The position numbers and the translations under genes were made by a program. Below are positions 33,091 to 44,211 of a DNA stretch of 64,000 nt, one piece after another. This DNA is from Bemisia tabaci (lineage: Eukaryota; Arthropoda; Insecta; Hemiptera; Aleyrodidae): the NCBI RefSeq assembly GCF_918797505.1, contig NC_092802.1, positions 8,389,480 to 8,453,479 of the forward strand, in the 5' to 3' direction. Position 1 is the stretch's first letter; every line of letters starts with the position of its first letter. A model generated the notes under the pieces. It did not search any database and was not told the DNA's origin. It saw only the letters and a list, made by a program, of their open reading frames with translations.

Positions 33091-33465
33091 ATGTCGAAGA
33101 TAGAATCGCACATTGAGCAAACTTAATACGTCTGAAAGTCATTCCTTGTCGCACTTTTGCATGTTGTGTATTATAAATTTTACTACCAAGCTGGGCGATT
33201 TTTCTCAGCCGATGGCAATTAGGCTTGCCCAGAGACGTGAACTTTCCATTCAGCTGAACAAGATCGCTAAATCGAAAATGTCGAAGGTGGAATCGCACAT
33301 TGAGCAAACTTGATACGTCTGAAAGTCATTCCTCGTCGCAATATTTGCATGCTGCGTATTATAAATTTTACTACCAAGCTGGGCGATTTTTCTCAGCCGA
33401 TGGCAATTAGGCTTGCCCAAAGACGTGAACTTTCTATTCATCTCAACAAGATCGGTAAACCGAAA
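33091..33465 (+). repeat. Tandem duplication, period 187 bp
   Basis: ATGTCGAAGATAGAATCGCA at 33091 recurs as ATGTCGAAGGTGGAATCGCA at 33278. Both units contain ACTACCAAGCTGGGCGATTT and GGCAATTAGGCTTGCCCA. High similarity suggests a fairly recent event. Confidence 0.85.
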
Positions 33466-34529
33466 ATATTTTCTCCTCAGTCTAAGATATCTTTTTGCGT
33501 GTGCGGTCGTAAGAGAGCAACTCTTCAGCGTGAGAAATAAAAATCATGTTTAGCAAAAGAGAATCAAGTTTTTCCTAGAATCTGTGAAAGGCCCGCACAT
33601 AAGTTTATCTGCAAGCACGCCCTAACGAAATTTCATTTGCTGTGACGAAATTTATCATGTACTCGTGTCTTTCTCAGTATCTTATGTAACTGAAGACACT
33701 TTTAAACACAAATTCATAAACTGTGATACATTCAATTAATGTGAGGATTTCATCGTGAGAAAAGGGGTTTATCTGATCGTTGAACTCGTTCTAGGATGTA
33801 TTGAAGGGTCTTAACTCAACGATGGTGTAGACTCGTTTGACACAGCAATGAGCTTAATAATTAAGTTTCTATATTTCAATGAAACAACGTCTTATTTTGA
33901 GCGGTATATTAAATGTTTCTTCTCAAAGTCTCACGTCAAGCAAAATGCCTTTCCTGGAAACTTTACAATTGACGTGTAGAACAAGAGTACACGTAAAAGT
34001 TTGACAAGTTAATTACTAAGGATTCACGGAGTGCATGTCTGTTTCGCACAACTGTTTTTTGTGAATGAGAAGTAATTTTCTCACTTCGAGAGATGATATT
34101 TGAACTTTTGCAGTGAAGATTTTTTTACTTTAATGAAATTTTACGAGAAAATTCTAACCCTAATCGTCACCTTTCGGCCAAAGTATCCAATCTCTTCAAA
34201 ACGGGAAAAAATTATCACGGCTGTCATAGGCGCAACAGAGACTTCACATTTTTTAATGCACGTTGAGGTTCATTCCTAGCATCTGTTTTGGATGGAATTT
34301 GAAGAGAGAAGACAAGTTAAGTGTCCATTTTGGCGCTTTGGATGCTGGCTGTTTTGAGACCTCATGGCGCTTGTATAAACTGTGTTTTTTTTTCAAAATT
34401 AAATAAAACATAGACGATACACATTTAATAAAAGTTAAAAATTATAAGATGTGACGGCCAAGATGAGACTTAGTAGTTAGTAGGTCTCTTTTTGATGAAT
34501 GTCTTGTTCAATTGAAAACCACTGAGAGA
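33466..34529. other. No recognised feature
   Basis: About 1 kb of AT-rich sequence without repeats or coding signals that I recognise. Confidence 0.5.
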
Positions 34530-34800
34530 ACTGAACTCAATGCTATCCTTCGTTCATAAATTGAACATTTTCGAAGAAAATATGACATAATGATCTAATC
34601 TGCTGGAATACATGTGCTTAAATACAAAAAGCCGCCATTTGGCGTCACTTGAAGTTGCTTCGCCTCACTTTTAAATATATTTTTATACTATTTACCATAT
34701 CAGGAAAACATTATAAAAAATACTGCAAAATCAGCTCTCCAACCCATTTCCAGGTTAATCAATTAAACAAATTGGCGTGAAAACTTTTCATTGTAATTCT
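34530..34800 (+). repeat. Family R dispersed repeat, diverged
   Basis: TTGAACATTTTCGAAGAAAA, AAAAAGCCGCCATTTGGCGT and AAATCAGCTCTCCAA follow the order of the R units at 3193-4115 and of 51715-51960. The TGACGTCA core is mutated here. Confidence 0.6.
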
Positions 34801-34904
34801 TGAACCAGAAAAGTCCTTAACCGCATAAAATCACTCTATAGTCACTCTCTATGACGCGGCGCTTAAGATACGTTGGCTGGAATATGACGATGTGGTATTT
34901 TAAA

Positions 34905-35125
34905 TATTACTGAAAAATGAAAGTGCTTGGCTCAAGCATTAGGATTCTTGAATTTGCCGCCAAGAATTTTTTTATGTTGATTTAAGCTGATTATTTCTTG
35001 ATACAAGAAAAAAAAGGCTTGGGTCAAGCAAAAAGTAGATTATATCAAGCAGCAAAGGTCTTGATTTAAGAAAAAATACTTCTTGGCGGCAAATTTAAGA
35101 TTCTTTTTTTTCCAGTGTACATAGT
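34905..35125. mobile_element. Palindromic element related to family B
   Basis: GATTCTTGAATTTGCCGCCA at the left pairs with TGGCGGCAAATTTAAGATTC at the right, ending TTTTTTTCCAGTGTA like family B. Confidence 0.6.
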
Positions 35126-35266
35126 TACTTTGTTTCCGTAAATGTGTTCGCTTGATAGTTTTTAGTACCATGTTTTCATATAAATCTCGCGACGAGTTGT
35201 TCTAAATGAACGAATGAACATCGGAAACCGGTCGTGAGGTTCCAAAGTGAAAGAAATGGTGCGGAC

Positions 35267-35312
35267 GGGGGGGGGGGGGGGGGAGCGAGAGAGGGAGAGA
35301 GAGAGAGAGAGC
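35267..35312 (+). repeat. Poly-G and (GA)n low complexity
   Basis: A run of 17 G (35267-35283) is followed by GA repeats. Confidence 0.95.
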
Positions 35313-35663
35313 GAGCAGGGCATTAAACGAAGCGAAAATGAATGGTTCAGAGCGAGTGACATTTTTTTGCGTTTTATTTTTGAGGGCATTAAATGAATCA
35401 AACGGAGGGAGGGAGGTCACTGTAAACACTCCATTGTTTGCCGTGCTTAGGACTGTAGAAAGCAGGAGCACGGATGAATATTTTGGTGGATGAAAAAGTG
35501 AAAAATGGACGTTGCTATTATTTTATTTACGCTGCAAGTTGTTATCACCGCCACCATCACTTGCCTCTCCGTGCTCTCGTCCCGAGATGCCTTGTTTTAT
35601 GGTTTCATCTCAGAGGTAATGAACTACTAAATTGGGTGAGGATGGATTCACTACAGGATCTTT

Positions 35664-35921
35664 AGACCGCATTAGGCAGAAAGGAACCAAGCCATACCAG
35701 CAATTGCCAAATTTAATCGGGCAATTTAATGTCTAGCATTAAAACGGTTGTGCAGATTTGTGTGCAAATTTCTGAGGAATCTCTGCATAGTACGAAGCCG
35801 ATTCCCTAACATTTCCAAAGAAATCCGCACAAACGTTTTCTTGTAAAATAAATTGAATTGCCCAGTTGGATTTGGAAAAAGCTGATGTGGCCTGGTTCCT
35901 TTTTGCAAAACGCAGCAGTCC
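35664..35921. mobile_element. Family E element
   Basis: GACCGCATTAGGCAGAAAGG to GTTCCTTTTTGCAAAACGCA. The flanks are CTTT and TTTT. Confidence 0.75.
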
Positions 35922-36626
35922 TTTTACCCTCTCAATGTTACATTTAAAACGTATTAAGTGAGTCAAAAACCTCTAGGTTATCTAACTAATGATGGTGAAC
36001 TAAGCGTCTGCAGTTCCATGAGGATATCTTCATCCTTCATTCCTCTTTTCTTTCCATTTCTTTGCCTCGCCGACGAGCCGATGTAAAAACCATCCACTTT
36101 CTGCTTAAAAATGAAAAAAAAAAAGAAAAGAAAAAAAAACCAACATGATCAGGTCTCTAAGCTGCAGGAAAATTTCAGAAAACCTCAACAACACACAACA
36201 TTTTGCTCTGCCAGGAAGCATCACAAATGTTGAGAAAATCCTCAAATTACGTGCAATTTTAAGTTTTTAAACTAAAAAAGAACTTAAAAAACTCAGCTGT
36301 ATGAAGAGTTATGAGGAGGAATTCGGTATGGGCAATACCTAAGGGAATCAAATTTCGTGAACATTAAAACCCTGGAAATGGATAGTTTGATAATTCATCA
36401 CCCCATCTTGAATTTCATATATTCATGTCAAATCAATGTTATACAAACCAGTCAGTTAATCCTGGTTGTGGTTTTCAATAGTTTTTTAGTCTAATTTTTA
36501 AAGTGTAAAGAGAAAATTTACCTAAATAAATCAACAATTGTATATCTAATGGCGAACTTGCTGCTTCTGTCCTTTCGTGGGAGCTTTTAGAGACGATACT
36601 CAACCACCGCAGCTTTGCGTATAAAA
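35922..36626. other. No recognised feature
   Basis: An A-rich run near 36113-36140; otherwise nothing. Confidence 0.4.
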
Positions 36627-36788
36627 CAGGGTTGCCACACTCAAAGAATATCGGGAAATGTCAGAGAAAATGAAAAAACTGTCAGGGAAAAAGTGTTAAT
36701 ATACTTTCAGTTGCTTTGTAGAACGGGTTTGGCGTTTTGAGTTGCAGTTTGTGTTTCAAATTATGTATTTATAACTAGAGTACATATA

Positions 36789-37119
36789 TAGGGAGAGTAC
36801 GGACATGTCGGAAATTATATGCCAGGTCGCGGAGCTTTTAGGCCCAAAAAGGCATGCCAACCTATGCATCAAAATTATCTAGAGCGGCTTATTATTACAA
36901 GAAATTGTTACGACTCGTCGTTTGTGAAGCACGTATTTGACATAGCTTTTGCTTGAATTTTCTCATTTTTGCGGGAAAACGCTCATTATGAATATTCTTG
37001 CCCTTATTGCCATGATATTGGAGTCTGAAGATTGGCGGTAACATGTTTTGTGTTGGAAGGTTCGCTGCCCTTTTGGGCCCTAAGAGTTTCATGTGTCGAC
37101 TTGTCCGCAATCTCGCTAC
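36789..37119. mobile_element. Family J dispersed repeat, copy 2
   Basis: TAGGGAGAGTACGGACATGT to TGTCCGCAATCTCGCTA. Ends are imperfect inverted repeats. It aligns with 15366-15686. Confidence 0.7.
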
Positions 37120-37188
37120 ACCGAAAACCAAAGATACTATTTTAACATAGTGAATGTAAATAAGTGTGTGAGAACTCACAAAACGCTG

Positions 37189-37742
37189 AATGGACCTCTA
37201 GACAAGGTACGAATTCAAACATTCTGATACATGTTTCTCAACCAAAATTTTACGTAAGACACGATTTGCGCAACGAAAATGATTGAAATTGACTCCTAAC
37301 CAAGATATTTAATGTTTCTTGACGCGTGAATTCAAACCTCCAGCTCATGAAAACTCAATGGTCTACGTGAGTCAAATCGCACATTAAAAATTACCATGAC
37401 ACTCTCTGCGATATAAAAATCTAGCGACCTCAATCGCGACGCTTTAGCTCAGCTTTGGCAAGTTGTTTATAGTTTGAACAACACAGGGTGGGAAATAAAC
37501 AGTGCTGGATTGAGAAGCCTGCCGAAACCGTTGTAGTACGCGATTGGACTCACGTAGAGTATTGAGTTTCGTGTGATCGGGCAATTCAAATCGACCGTAA
37601 CCAGTGTAAAATAAAAACGTTAATATCTTGGATAGGAAATGATTTCGGTAATTTTTGATGCAAGACTCGTGTTCTACTTGAAATTCTGGTTAAGAAACAT
37701 GTATCGGCATGCTTAAATTCGTACCTTGTCTAGTGGTCCATT
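37189..37742. mobile_element. Family H element, complete, 554 bp
   Basis: AATGGACCTCTAGACAAGGT to ACCTTGTCTAGTGGTCCATT, same internal order as 30343-30897. Confidence 0.85.
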
Positions 37743-37986
37743 AACCGCCACAGCAGTTAAATTAGCAATGTCAAGATGTAAAACTAACTACTCGGCGGTT
37801 AATTCAGCGTTTGTGAATGCTCGCAAACTGTTTTACATCCAGAATGTTAAGTCAGCACCTTTTTCCCCGGTGTGTATAGGATCTCTTTTATTAAACATCT
37901 TGCATGTATTCAATTGCCAAGGAATTTTACCAAAATGTGCCAGAGAAATCAGGGAATTTAATTCTCTAAATCCTTCGGCAACCCTG

Positions 37987-38484
37987 AATTGAAAATGAGC
38001 GAAATGGCGCGGTGAAGAGTGGCGTCAGGGTGGTGGAGTGGGAGCGGGAGGCTTAGCCTCACTTCCATTAGGCCGCGTGGGTCAGTCACTTAAAGCTGTG
38101 GGGGACGTTGCTTAATTGATGCAATAATTGTCTCCCTCTACGCCTACGTTGTTGCCAATTCTTGGTTTAAATTGAAATTTTAGGCTTATTGAGTTATTGT
38201 AGTGATATAAAGTTTCTCCATTAAGATGGTCTTAACGGACGAACTTGAACCAAGGAAGTCTGACAGTACTAAGAGTTTAGAAAATGAGGCATACTTTGCA
38301 GTCCAGTAGCCCTTCTAGTAACTCTTGTGAAAATCTTTACAGTTTCTTTGTCTGGATTTATTTATTTCGTTTCAAACGTTTGCGACAAGAGGACATTCTC
38401 TTCCATAAACGCCAGTACCTACCTATAATGAGCCGGTTGCAAACTTAATCTGGAGAAAGAAGGAGAGTTGTTTCTATCAGGAAT
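37987..38484. other. No recognised feature
   Basis: Nothing supported. Confidence 0.4.
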
Positions 38485-38589
38485 TGACTCAAAAATCACG
38501 ATGAACGTACATGGGAAAAGTCTGAAATACACTCCTGAATTCACAATGTCCTTAAGAAATATGCGTTTTTTAAACCGATTCGGGGCCGT

Positions 38590-39260
38590 AATCTTCGAGG
38601 AAGGAAAGCCATCACTATGCTTAATGGGATTCTTTTGGACCAAAGGATTTCCAAGGACAACAAAAAGAGGATTTTCAGCTCGGTTTTCAAGCCTATTATC
38701 ACCTATGGCAATGAAGTGTGGTAGTTGAAGAAGCGGGCCCAACAAATGCTTAAGTCGACAGAGATGGAATACTGGCGAAGATCGGCTGGAATCTCGAGGA
38801 GAGAACGTGTCAGAAAGGAACGTGTCCGAGAGATAATGGGCGTTGAGGGGACGATTGTGCACGATATCATGACCAAGCAAATGGTATGGTATGGGCATGT
38901 GCAGAGAGTGGCTGATTCTAGGTTGCCGAAGAAGGTGTTGGAGTGGGTCCCCCCAGGTAGGCGATGGAGAGGGCGTCCAGTCAAACGGTGGGTAGAGGGC
39001 ATCCTTGAAAGAGATGGAGAGATGCCAGCTTCCGGAGGATCTCTACCATGACAGATTCCTGTGGCGGGTAGGCGTCGCAGAGCGCCCTAGAGGTCCAGTG
39101 ACACGATCTAATTGAGCCATAAAATTGGGCCTCTCATTGGTCGCATCCTCACCTCAGGTCTTTTTCCACCAGTCAGAGCTTCAATTTGATGGCTTAATTT
39201 GATCGTGTAACTGGACCATAGCGGGCCGTAAAAGCGGCTTACACATACATACATACATAC
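38590..39260 (+). pseudogene. Non-LTR retrotransposon 3' fragment, broken reverse transcriptase C-terminus
   Basis: The frame encodes the thumb and post-polymerase region of an endonuclease/reverse-transcriptase polyprotein: ITMLNGILLDQRISKDNKKR, KPIITYGNEVW, RRSAGISRRERVRKERVREI, then WYGHVQRVADSRLPKK and PPGRRWRGRPVKRWVEG. It is 5'-truncated. It has a TAG at 38722-38724 where the copy at 60.2 kb has a glutamine codon, and an extra A near 39007-39010 that shifts the frame before the normal C-terminus. The 3' end carries a nested 126-bp element and finishes in a (CATA)n tail at about 39241-39260. The RT fold upstream (FADD box) is absent. The clade is not decidable from this fragment. Confidence 0.85.
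39092..39217. mobile_element. 126-bp TIR element inside the retrotransposon 3' UTR
   Basis: GGTCCAGTGACACGATCTAA at the left and TTTGATCGTGTAACTGGACC at the right. The uninterrupted sequence GCCCTAGCGCGCCG at about 60648 gives the empty site. TAG is present on both sides here. Confidence 0.8.
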
Positions 39261-39763
39261 TAAGGCACAGGTGAACATTTCGCAAGAGGATTCGTTCCAC
39301 CCAACCTCCGCGCACTAAGATGCTACACAAAACTCAACATGGCCGACGCCAACCCGCCAAAACACACATGACGAGACGGAATTTTATCAACCTGCGTGTT
39401 TATATTCTAATTCCCTTGCCTTGGTAAGAACCATGATGATTCTGCATAATTTGCGCGCATAAGCGTCAGCCATGTATGAAAATTGTGTAGCATCGTAGTG
39501 CGCAGGGGTTGGAAGGAACAACTCCTCCCACGAAAAGCTCACCTGGTGTGTGATCGTATCGTTCTTGAAGCGGGAGGCTTAGAAAAGTGCATATTTCTTA
39601 CGGAGATTGTGAAGTTAGGAGTGTAATTCAGACTTTCCCGACGCGCTTTTTTTTTTAAAGAAACAAAATCTGCTTTTTTCTCCAGCTTAATTTTGCAACA
39701 AGCGGTGCATTTCGGTAACAAGCGGGACCTCCCCTCTCGTAAACGTCACTAACGTCAGTACAA

Positions 39764-40115
39764 TCGGATTACATTTTGCAATCAGGAACCACTAGTTCTG
39801 ACCTACTTTAGATAACGACGGTGAAACTACCAAACCACGTATCTCGTTTGCGGTGTTTAAAAATCTACGCTGCATTTTATTTTTTTGAAGTAGACCAAAT
39901 ACAATATCATTCCTTGAAATTTTCACAGAATTTCTCTGCACAAAGAGAAAAATCGCAAACATTTTCAAGAGTGGAGTTAAGTAAGTTTTTCATTTTTAAA
40001 AAATAAAGAATGACAGGAAGTCTGCGACGTCGCATACCGAGATACGTGGTTTGGTAGTTTCACCGTCGATAAGTGCTTTACAGGAAAGCCAGAGACAGTG
40101 GCTCCCTATTGCAAA
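39764..40115. mobile_element. Palindromic family E variant
   Basis: CATTTTGCAATCAGGAACCA and TGGCTCCCTATTGCAAAATG bound it. Inner arms ACGGTGAAACTACCAAACCA / TGGTTTGGTAGTTTCACCGT are perfect (about 39818-39845, 40038-40068). Confidence 0.7.
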
Positions 40116-40589
40116 ATGGAAGTCAATCTTACAAAACGTGCGAGGCCGCTTTACTGGCCACGAGTGCGATGATATCAAGATATTTTCTCCGAAGGTGTGT
40201 TTTTAGTATTAGCGTTGCGCGCCATTGAGAAGGGAGTTTTCCTCGACCTTCAAACGGATAGGTCTTGATGTTTGTCTTCAATTTGCAAACGTCTCTGCAA
40301 TGCAAATATCTTTTCTCTGATCGATTGGTAGTTGAAAACTTTGTTTTTTCAGCTAATATGCGAACGTTTCTGGCTTTGATTTCTTTTGAACTGCATATGT
40401 TAGTAACTCGCGTAGGAAGTGTAGTAGCAGGCCCGATCGTGAATAATTCTACACTCGCATTGTTGCTGTACATTCGAGTTTTAATTCAGAGGATTCGATT
40501 TTGCCTCTAGTACCTAATCAAGATTGATTCCAAAATCTGACATCAATGGCTTATAACTCGAGAGGAGGGCGCAGGCACGAATCAAGATG
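40116..40589. other. No recognised feature
   Basis: Overlapping ORFs on both strands (40129-40473 -, 40265-40510 +) without motifs. Confidence 0.4.
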
Positions 40590-40672
40590 AGCAAAATGCA
40601 AAATTTAAATGCAATGACTCGCAAAATGTATCCTTTACATTTTGCAAGTTTTGCATTTTGCTTGCATGCAAA
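40590..40672. repeat. Imperfect hairpin of GCAAAATGCAAAA
   Basis: GAGCAAAATGCAAAATTT pairs with AAGTTTTGCATTTTGC around ACTCGCAAAATG/CATTTTGC. Confidence 0.6.
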
Positions 40673-40921
40673 ATTCTTTTTAGTGAGACAAGTACAGCGA
40701 AACGGGTGTACTAGGAATACGAGCGTTAGTTTTTTAGCAATCTTATATTGGACTGTTTTTTAAGGTATTAATGAACTTATAATAATTCACGCTGGTGCTA
40801 GTTTTTTCTCAAAATAGTTTGTAAGTCATCTGATAAATGTAGATCCTTTGCAGTTTTTGAGCGGATTAATATAATCTTTATTTTTAATACTTTTTTTTTT
40901 AAATTTGTTTATTAAGTGAAA

Positions 40922-41023
40922 TGTGACACAAGGGCGTAACTACACATCGAGATGAGCCCGGAAAAGCATTGAATTGTATGGAAGACAGGGTTCATTGCCG
41001 AGTGTAGTTACGCCCTTATGTCA
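40922..41023. mobile_element. Family C short hairpin MITE
   Basis: TGACACAAGGGCGTAACTAC pairs with GTAGTTACGCCCTTATGTCA around the core ATGAGCCCGGAAAAGCATTG and GGAAGACAGGGTTCA. Confidence 0.75.
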
Positions 41024-41391
41024 GGTAGGCCACGAATTAAGCTGTCTCCCTGATAGCACACAAGCTTTCAGGAGTGTTTTGATAATGTGCCTAGGAGCAG
41101 TGACTATTTTTTGTTTTACTTCTCTAATTGACCGAACTTTTGTGTTGAAATTTCACTCTGTGTAGGCCTTTAGCTTCGGAGTCGACAGCCAGAAACCCAC
41201 TCAATCCGGAGAGCCTTTTTTCAGTGCGCCGCCCTGGTCCAAAGGAAGTACAGTCCTCACAATTGTGCGAGTAAAGAGGATGACGACGTTTTGATTGATC
41301 GAACTCTTTGACACATACGAAGGGCCAGCCATAAAAGCTGGCTCAGCACTTTCCCGCTACCAATTAGTCCGGTGAAAATAACGATAGAGTG
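41024..41391. other. No recognised feature
   Basis: Nothing supported. Confidence 0.4.
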
Positions 41392-41399
41392 AATTACGC

Positions 41400-41564
41400 C
41401 AGTGGCGTGGCGTGAATTGCGATTTATCGATTGTTATGCCATTTAAACCTATGGTAAAGAATCGATCATTAAGGTGTTCGCTGCGAACACCCTGTTTATC
41501 GATCCTTTTACATCTGTTTAAATGGCATAACAATCGATACATCGCAATTCACGCCACGCCACTG
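41400..41564. mobile_element. Family A hAT-like MITE, intact, perfect 8-bp TSD
   Basis: CAGTGGCGTGGCGTGAATTG to its complement, 165 bp, palindromic with the core GGTGTTCGCTGCGAACACC. AATTACGC is duplicated exactly at 41392-41399 and 41565-41572. Confidence 0.95.
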
Positions 41565-41630
41565 AATTACGCTAAGCGGAGGATCAGGGCACGCGCTCTT
41601 GGTTTTCACCTTTCACATTTCGTCGCTCCC

Positions 41631-41742
41631 CTCTCGTAAGGGCGTATCTCGAGTTCCGCACGAGCCACAGAAAGCATGCATTCATATGTAAAACAGAGCT
41701 CACGTGGAAATTGAGTTACGCCTTTACGTCGCGGAAGCGACG
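41631..41742. mobile_element. Family C short hairpin MITE with ATTT duplication
   Basis: CGTCGCTCCCCTCTCGTAAG at the left, GACGTCGCGGAAGCGACG-like right end; ATTT at 41627-41630 and 41743-41746. Confidence 0.8.
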
Positions 41743-41746
41743 ATTT

Positions 41747-42644
41747 GCGCGGGAAAAGCGATCTCAAAAGCTCTTTTCCAGATACTGCACCAACGCAACG
41801 CTACTAAATTCCCTGCTCCGTACGATTGTTCGTTGTAGGCGTTCTTTTACAAAGCGAACGGGGAACCAATTTCGCCGGTCGCGATGGATTCGCGGAATCG
41901 TCAGAAACGCATCGTCGGATTTTGTCACTCCTATGACGTAACGACTTATTTCCATACCAACGTGAATTTCGGAATCAATGTGGTTGTACGATGTGTAAGG
42001 CTCGTTTCAGAATGCAGTTATGTTCCTCGATCAGAGGGCGACGGATTTTGTCACGGATATCGGTGTCATCAGTAAATTAGGTCGCAATAACACTTTTCGA
42101 GGAACTCTCGAAATGTATAACGGTGTTTTGGATTTTTTTCGTCCGGTTGCAATGCAAGTGGACCGTTTGTCGCTAATGCCCTTTCGTGGAAACCGAGGCG
42201 TTTCTGGATATTAGGTTTCAATGGAAAGGTCATTGCCAATGGAAAGCGCGATCGCAGTGGCCCACTGGACACGGTATGGGATGAAGCGCCACTTCATGCG
42301 TTTTCTCTTAAATATTTTACCTGAAAAACGAATCACGCGATGTGAAATTTGGAATTCGGATAAGTGACGCACCAACACTAGCACCAAATTTTGCAAAAAT
42401 GAACACAGATTTTACAAATAACATCATTTGTACTTTTGCCATTTAACCTACTCGCGGACCTACCCCTTTGTACTTTAACCTAACTCGCGGTTAATAGTAA
42501 ATGCATGTATCTTCTCAGTGCTTGCAGTGCTTTTATGGAAGAGCCGAAAATCTTTATTGCAGGATGTGATCCAATTTTTCAAATGAAATATTGATGAAAA
42601 ACATGAGGCGGAGTTTGTAGTTGGTATACTCATTCAATATCCCA
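41747..42644. other. No recognised feature
   Basis: Short ORFs only. Confidence 0.4.
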
Positions 42645-42917
42645 TTCTGTGGGTTGATGATTGACTTTTAATGGATAAAGAAAGCAAAGAAAAGAAGGAG
42701 CGATCCCACTGGTTGAAACAGTCGGGGTTGTTCTAGACTAAAGGGGAAATAATTGACTATAACTGTATGGTCGCAGTTATATGGCGTTACCGTTACTTAG
42801 CCGATTGCACCGTCTTTCTCCATTGCAACCTACCCGTTTCCACTAACAGGGTAGCTTTAATTCCCTTTGCTTTTTTTGTCTATAGCTTACCTATCAATTT
42901 CGTTGACCAGCCCGCTT
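42645..42917. repeat. Family G palindrome, diverged
   Basis: TGTGGGTTGATGATTGACTT, GGAGCGATCCCACTGGTTGA and TCCATTGCAACCTACCCGTT / GTCTATAGCTTACCTATC follow G order. Confidence 0.65.
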
Positions 42918-44193
42918 GTCTACTGCATCCCTTGTGACGTACATAATTCCACATACCCATCGCAAAAAAGGACCATAAAGCTCTCCTGGTCGTAATACGA
43001 CCCGATGTGAAACAATAAAATAGATAAAATTATTTATCGGTGATACGTTTGATTCAACGTATAGCAAGTGATGCTCGAGCACATAAAATGGAAGCGTTTG
43101 TCAAGTATCTATTGATTGCCTTTTGAAGTTGAGTTGCGTTTCTGTTGAGTATCTTGTTTCCGCTTAGTGTATGTCGATTTTCTCACGTTTCTCCCCATTA
43201 TTCGCGAGCTGCGCCGCGTTGCACAGTGGAACGAGTCTATGAGAGAAGCCGGCAAAAGAGGGTTATTCATATAGGCGAAAAATGTACCCAGCCCGGAATG
43301 TACGAAACTTTGTGGGCCGATAGTACTAGTTGAGAGAGGCTTATCCCTAGCTCCGTTTTTGCTGGAACCCCAGGGAAACAGCGTTGCCATTTTTTAAAGT
43401 CGTAACCTTCAAACATCCATAACTTTCGCAAAAATGCAGTTACAGAGCTCGTATTTATACCAAAAAACGCAGAAAATTTTGTTCAATCGACTAAGGTAAG
43501 AGAAATTTTACTTTGACTCCATTGTTGCCACGTTTTGGCCATTTTTTTAATTTTCGTAATTATTTAAAATCACGTTAACGCCTGAAAAAGTGTTTGCAGT
43601 TGGTGGGGATTGAATAAAAACCAGTCGGAATTATTGTTCGTTCGATTCCGCATCCATTGATATATTATACTTAACTGAGAGACTTAGGGAACACGAGTTA
43701 TAGCGATTTGAAAATTCGGCAACACGCCCGACGCCCGATATTGACGCTCGTTTAGGTACTATCGCCGAATTTAGTTTCACGCATAGGCCGCTCCAAATCA
43801 AATGTAAACTGTGCGACGAGGCGCAGCGCGGCGTGGCGCGTTTCGGAGATATCGGGTGCTGACTGGGCCTATCTCATCTCATGCCAACGAGGAAAACGGA
43901 GGCACATGAACAATTGACAAATCTGCTACTTTTTCAAGAAAATATCCCTCAGACAAGCATCTATAGGTGCAAACCCATAATTGACAGCGCAACACCGCGG
44001 TCACTCGAAAATAGAGCTAAAATTTCATGAGGTGCAACTGATTTTTTTCTTCTAGACACCGCCGTGCCGGCAGGTTACATGGAGTTCTTTGGGACAAAGG
44101 CGTATGCGCGCATCCGCCCTTTTTCCGGAGAACGCGTTTTCTGAAACTGGATTCTTCCTAGTTTCAGGAAATATACATAGTGTATTAAAAAGT

Positions 44194-44211
44194 CGTGCCC
44201 CCCCCCCCCCC
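44194..44211 (+). repeat. Poly-C tract
   Basis: A run of more than a dozen C followed by CACCC, inside the 4.3-kb element. Confidence 0.9.

Larger units (their letters stand above)
36627..37986. mobile_element. Possible old element CAGGGTTGCC with nested J and H
   Basis: CAGGGTTGCC at 36627 and GGCAACCCTG ending at 37986 are inverted. Both adjoin (T)CAG(A)GAAAA-type sequence. Family J (36789-37119) and H (37189-37742) lie inside. The pairing of these ends is an inference. Confidence 0.4.
38485..39700. mobile_element. Family L element split by a retrotransposon fragment
   Basis: The L left arm (GTCTGAAATACACTCC, AAGAAATATGCGTTTTTT) ends at about 38575. L resumes at 39262 (AAGGCACAGGTGAACATTTC) and closes with the right arm (GTAGCATCGTAGTGCGCAGG, AAGTGCATATTTCTTACGG, GAGTGTAATTCAGACTTTCC). 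Confidence 0.7.

Noticed and set aside
38419..39002. 159- and 99-codon minus-strand ORFs
   Set aside because: They are the antisense shadow of the retrotransposon fragment; the same shadow appears at 60266-60565.
43630..43660. GTTCGTTCGATTCCGC resembling a tRNA B box
   Set aside because: No A box or cloverleaf fold upstream, and the sequence is part of the palindrome arm.
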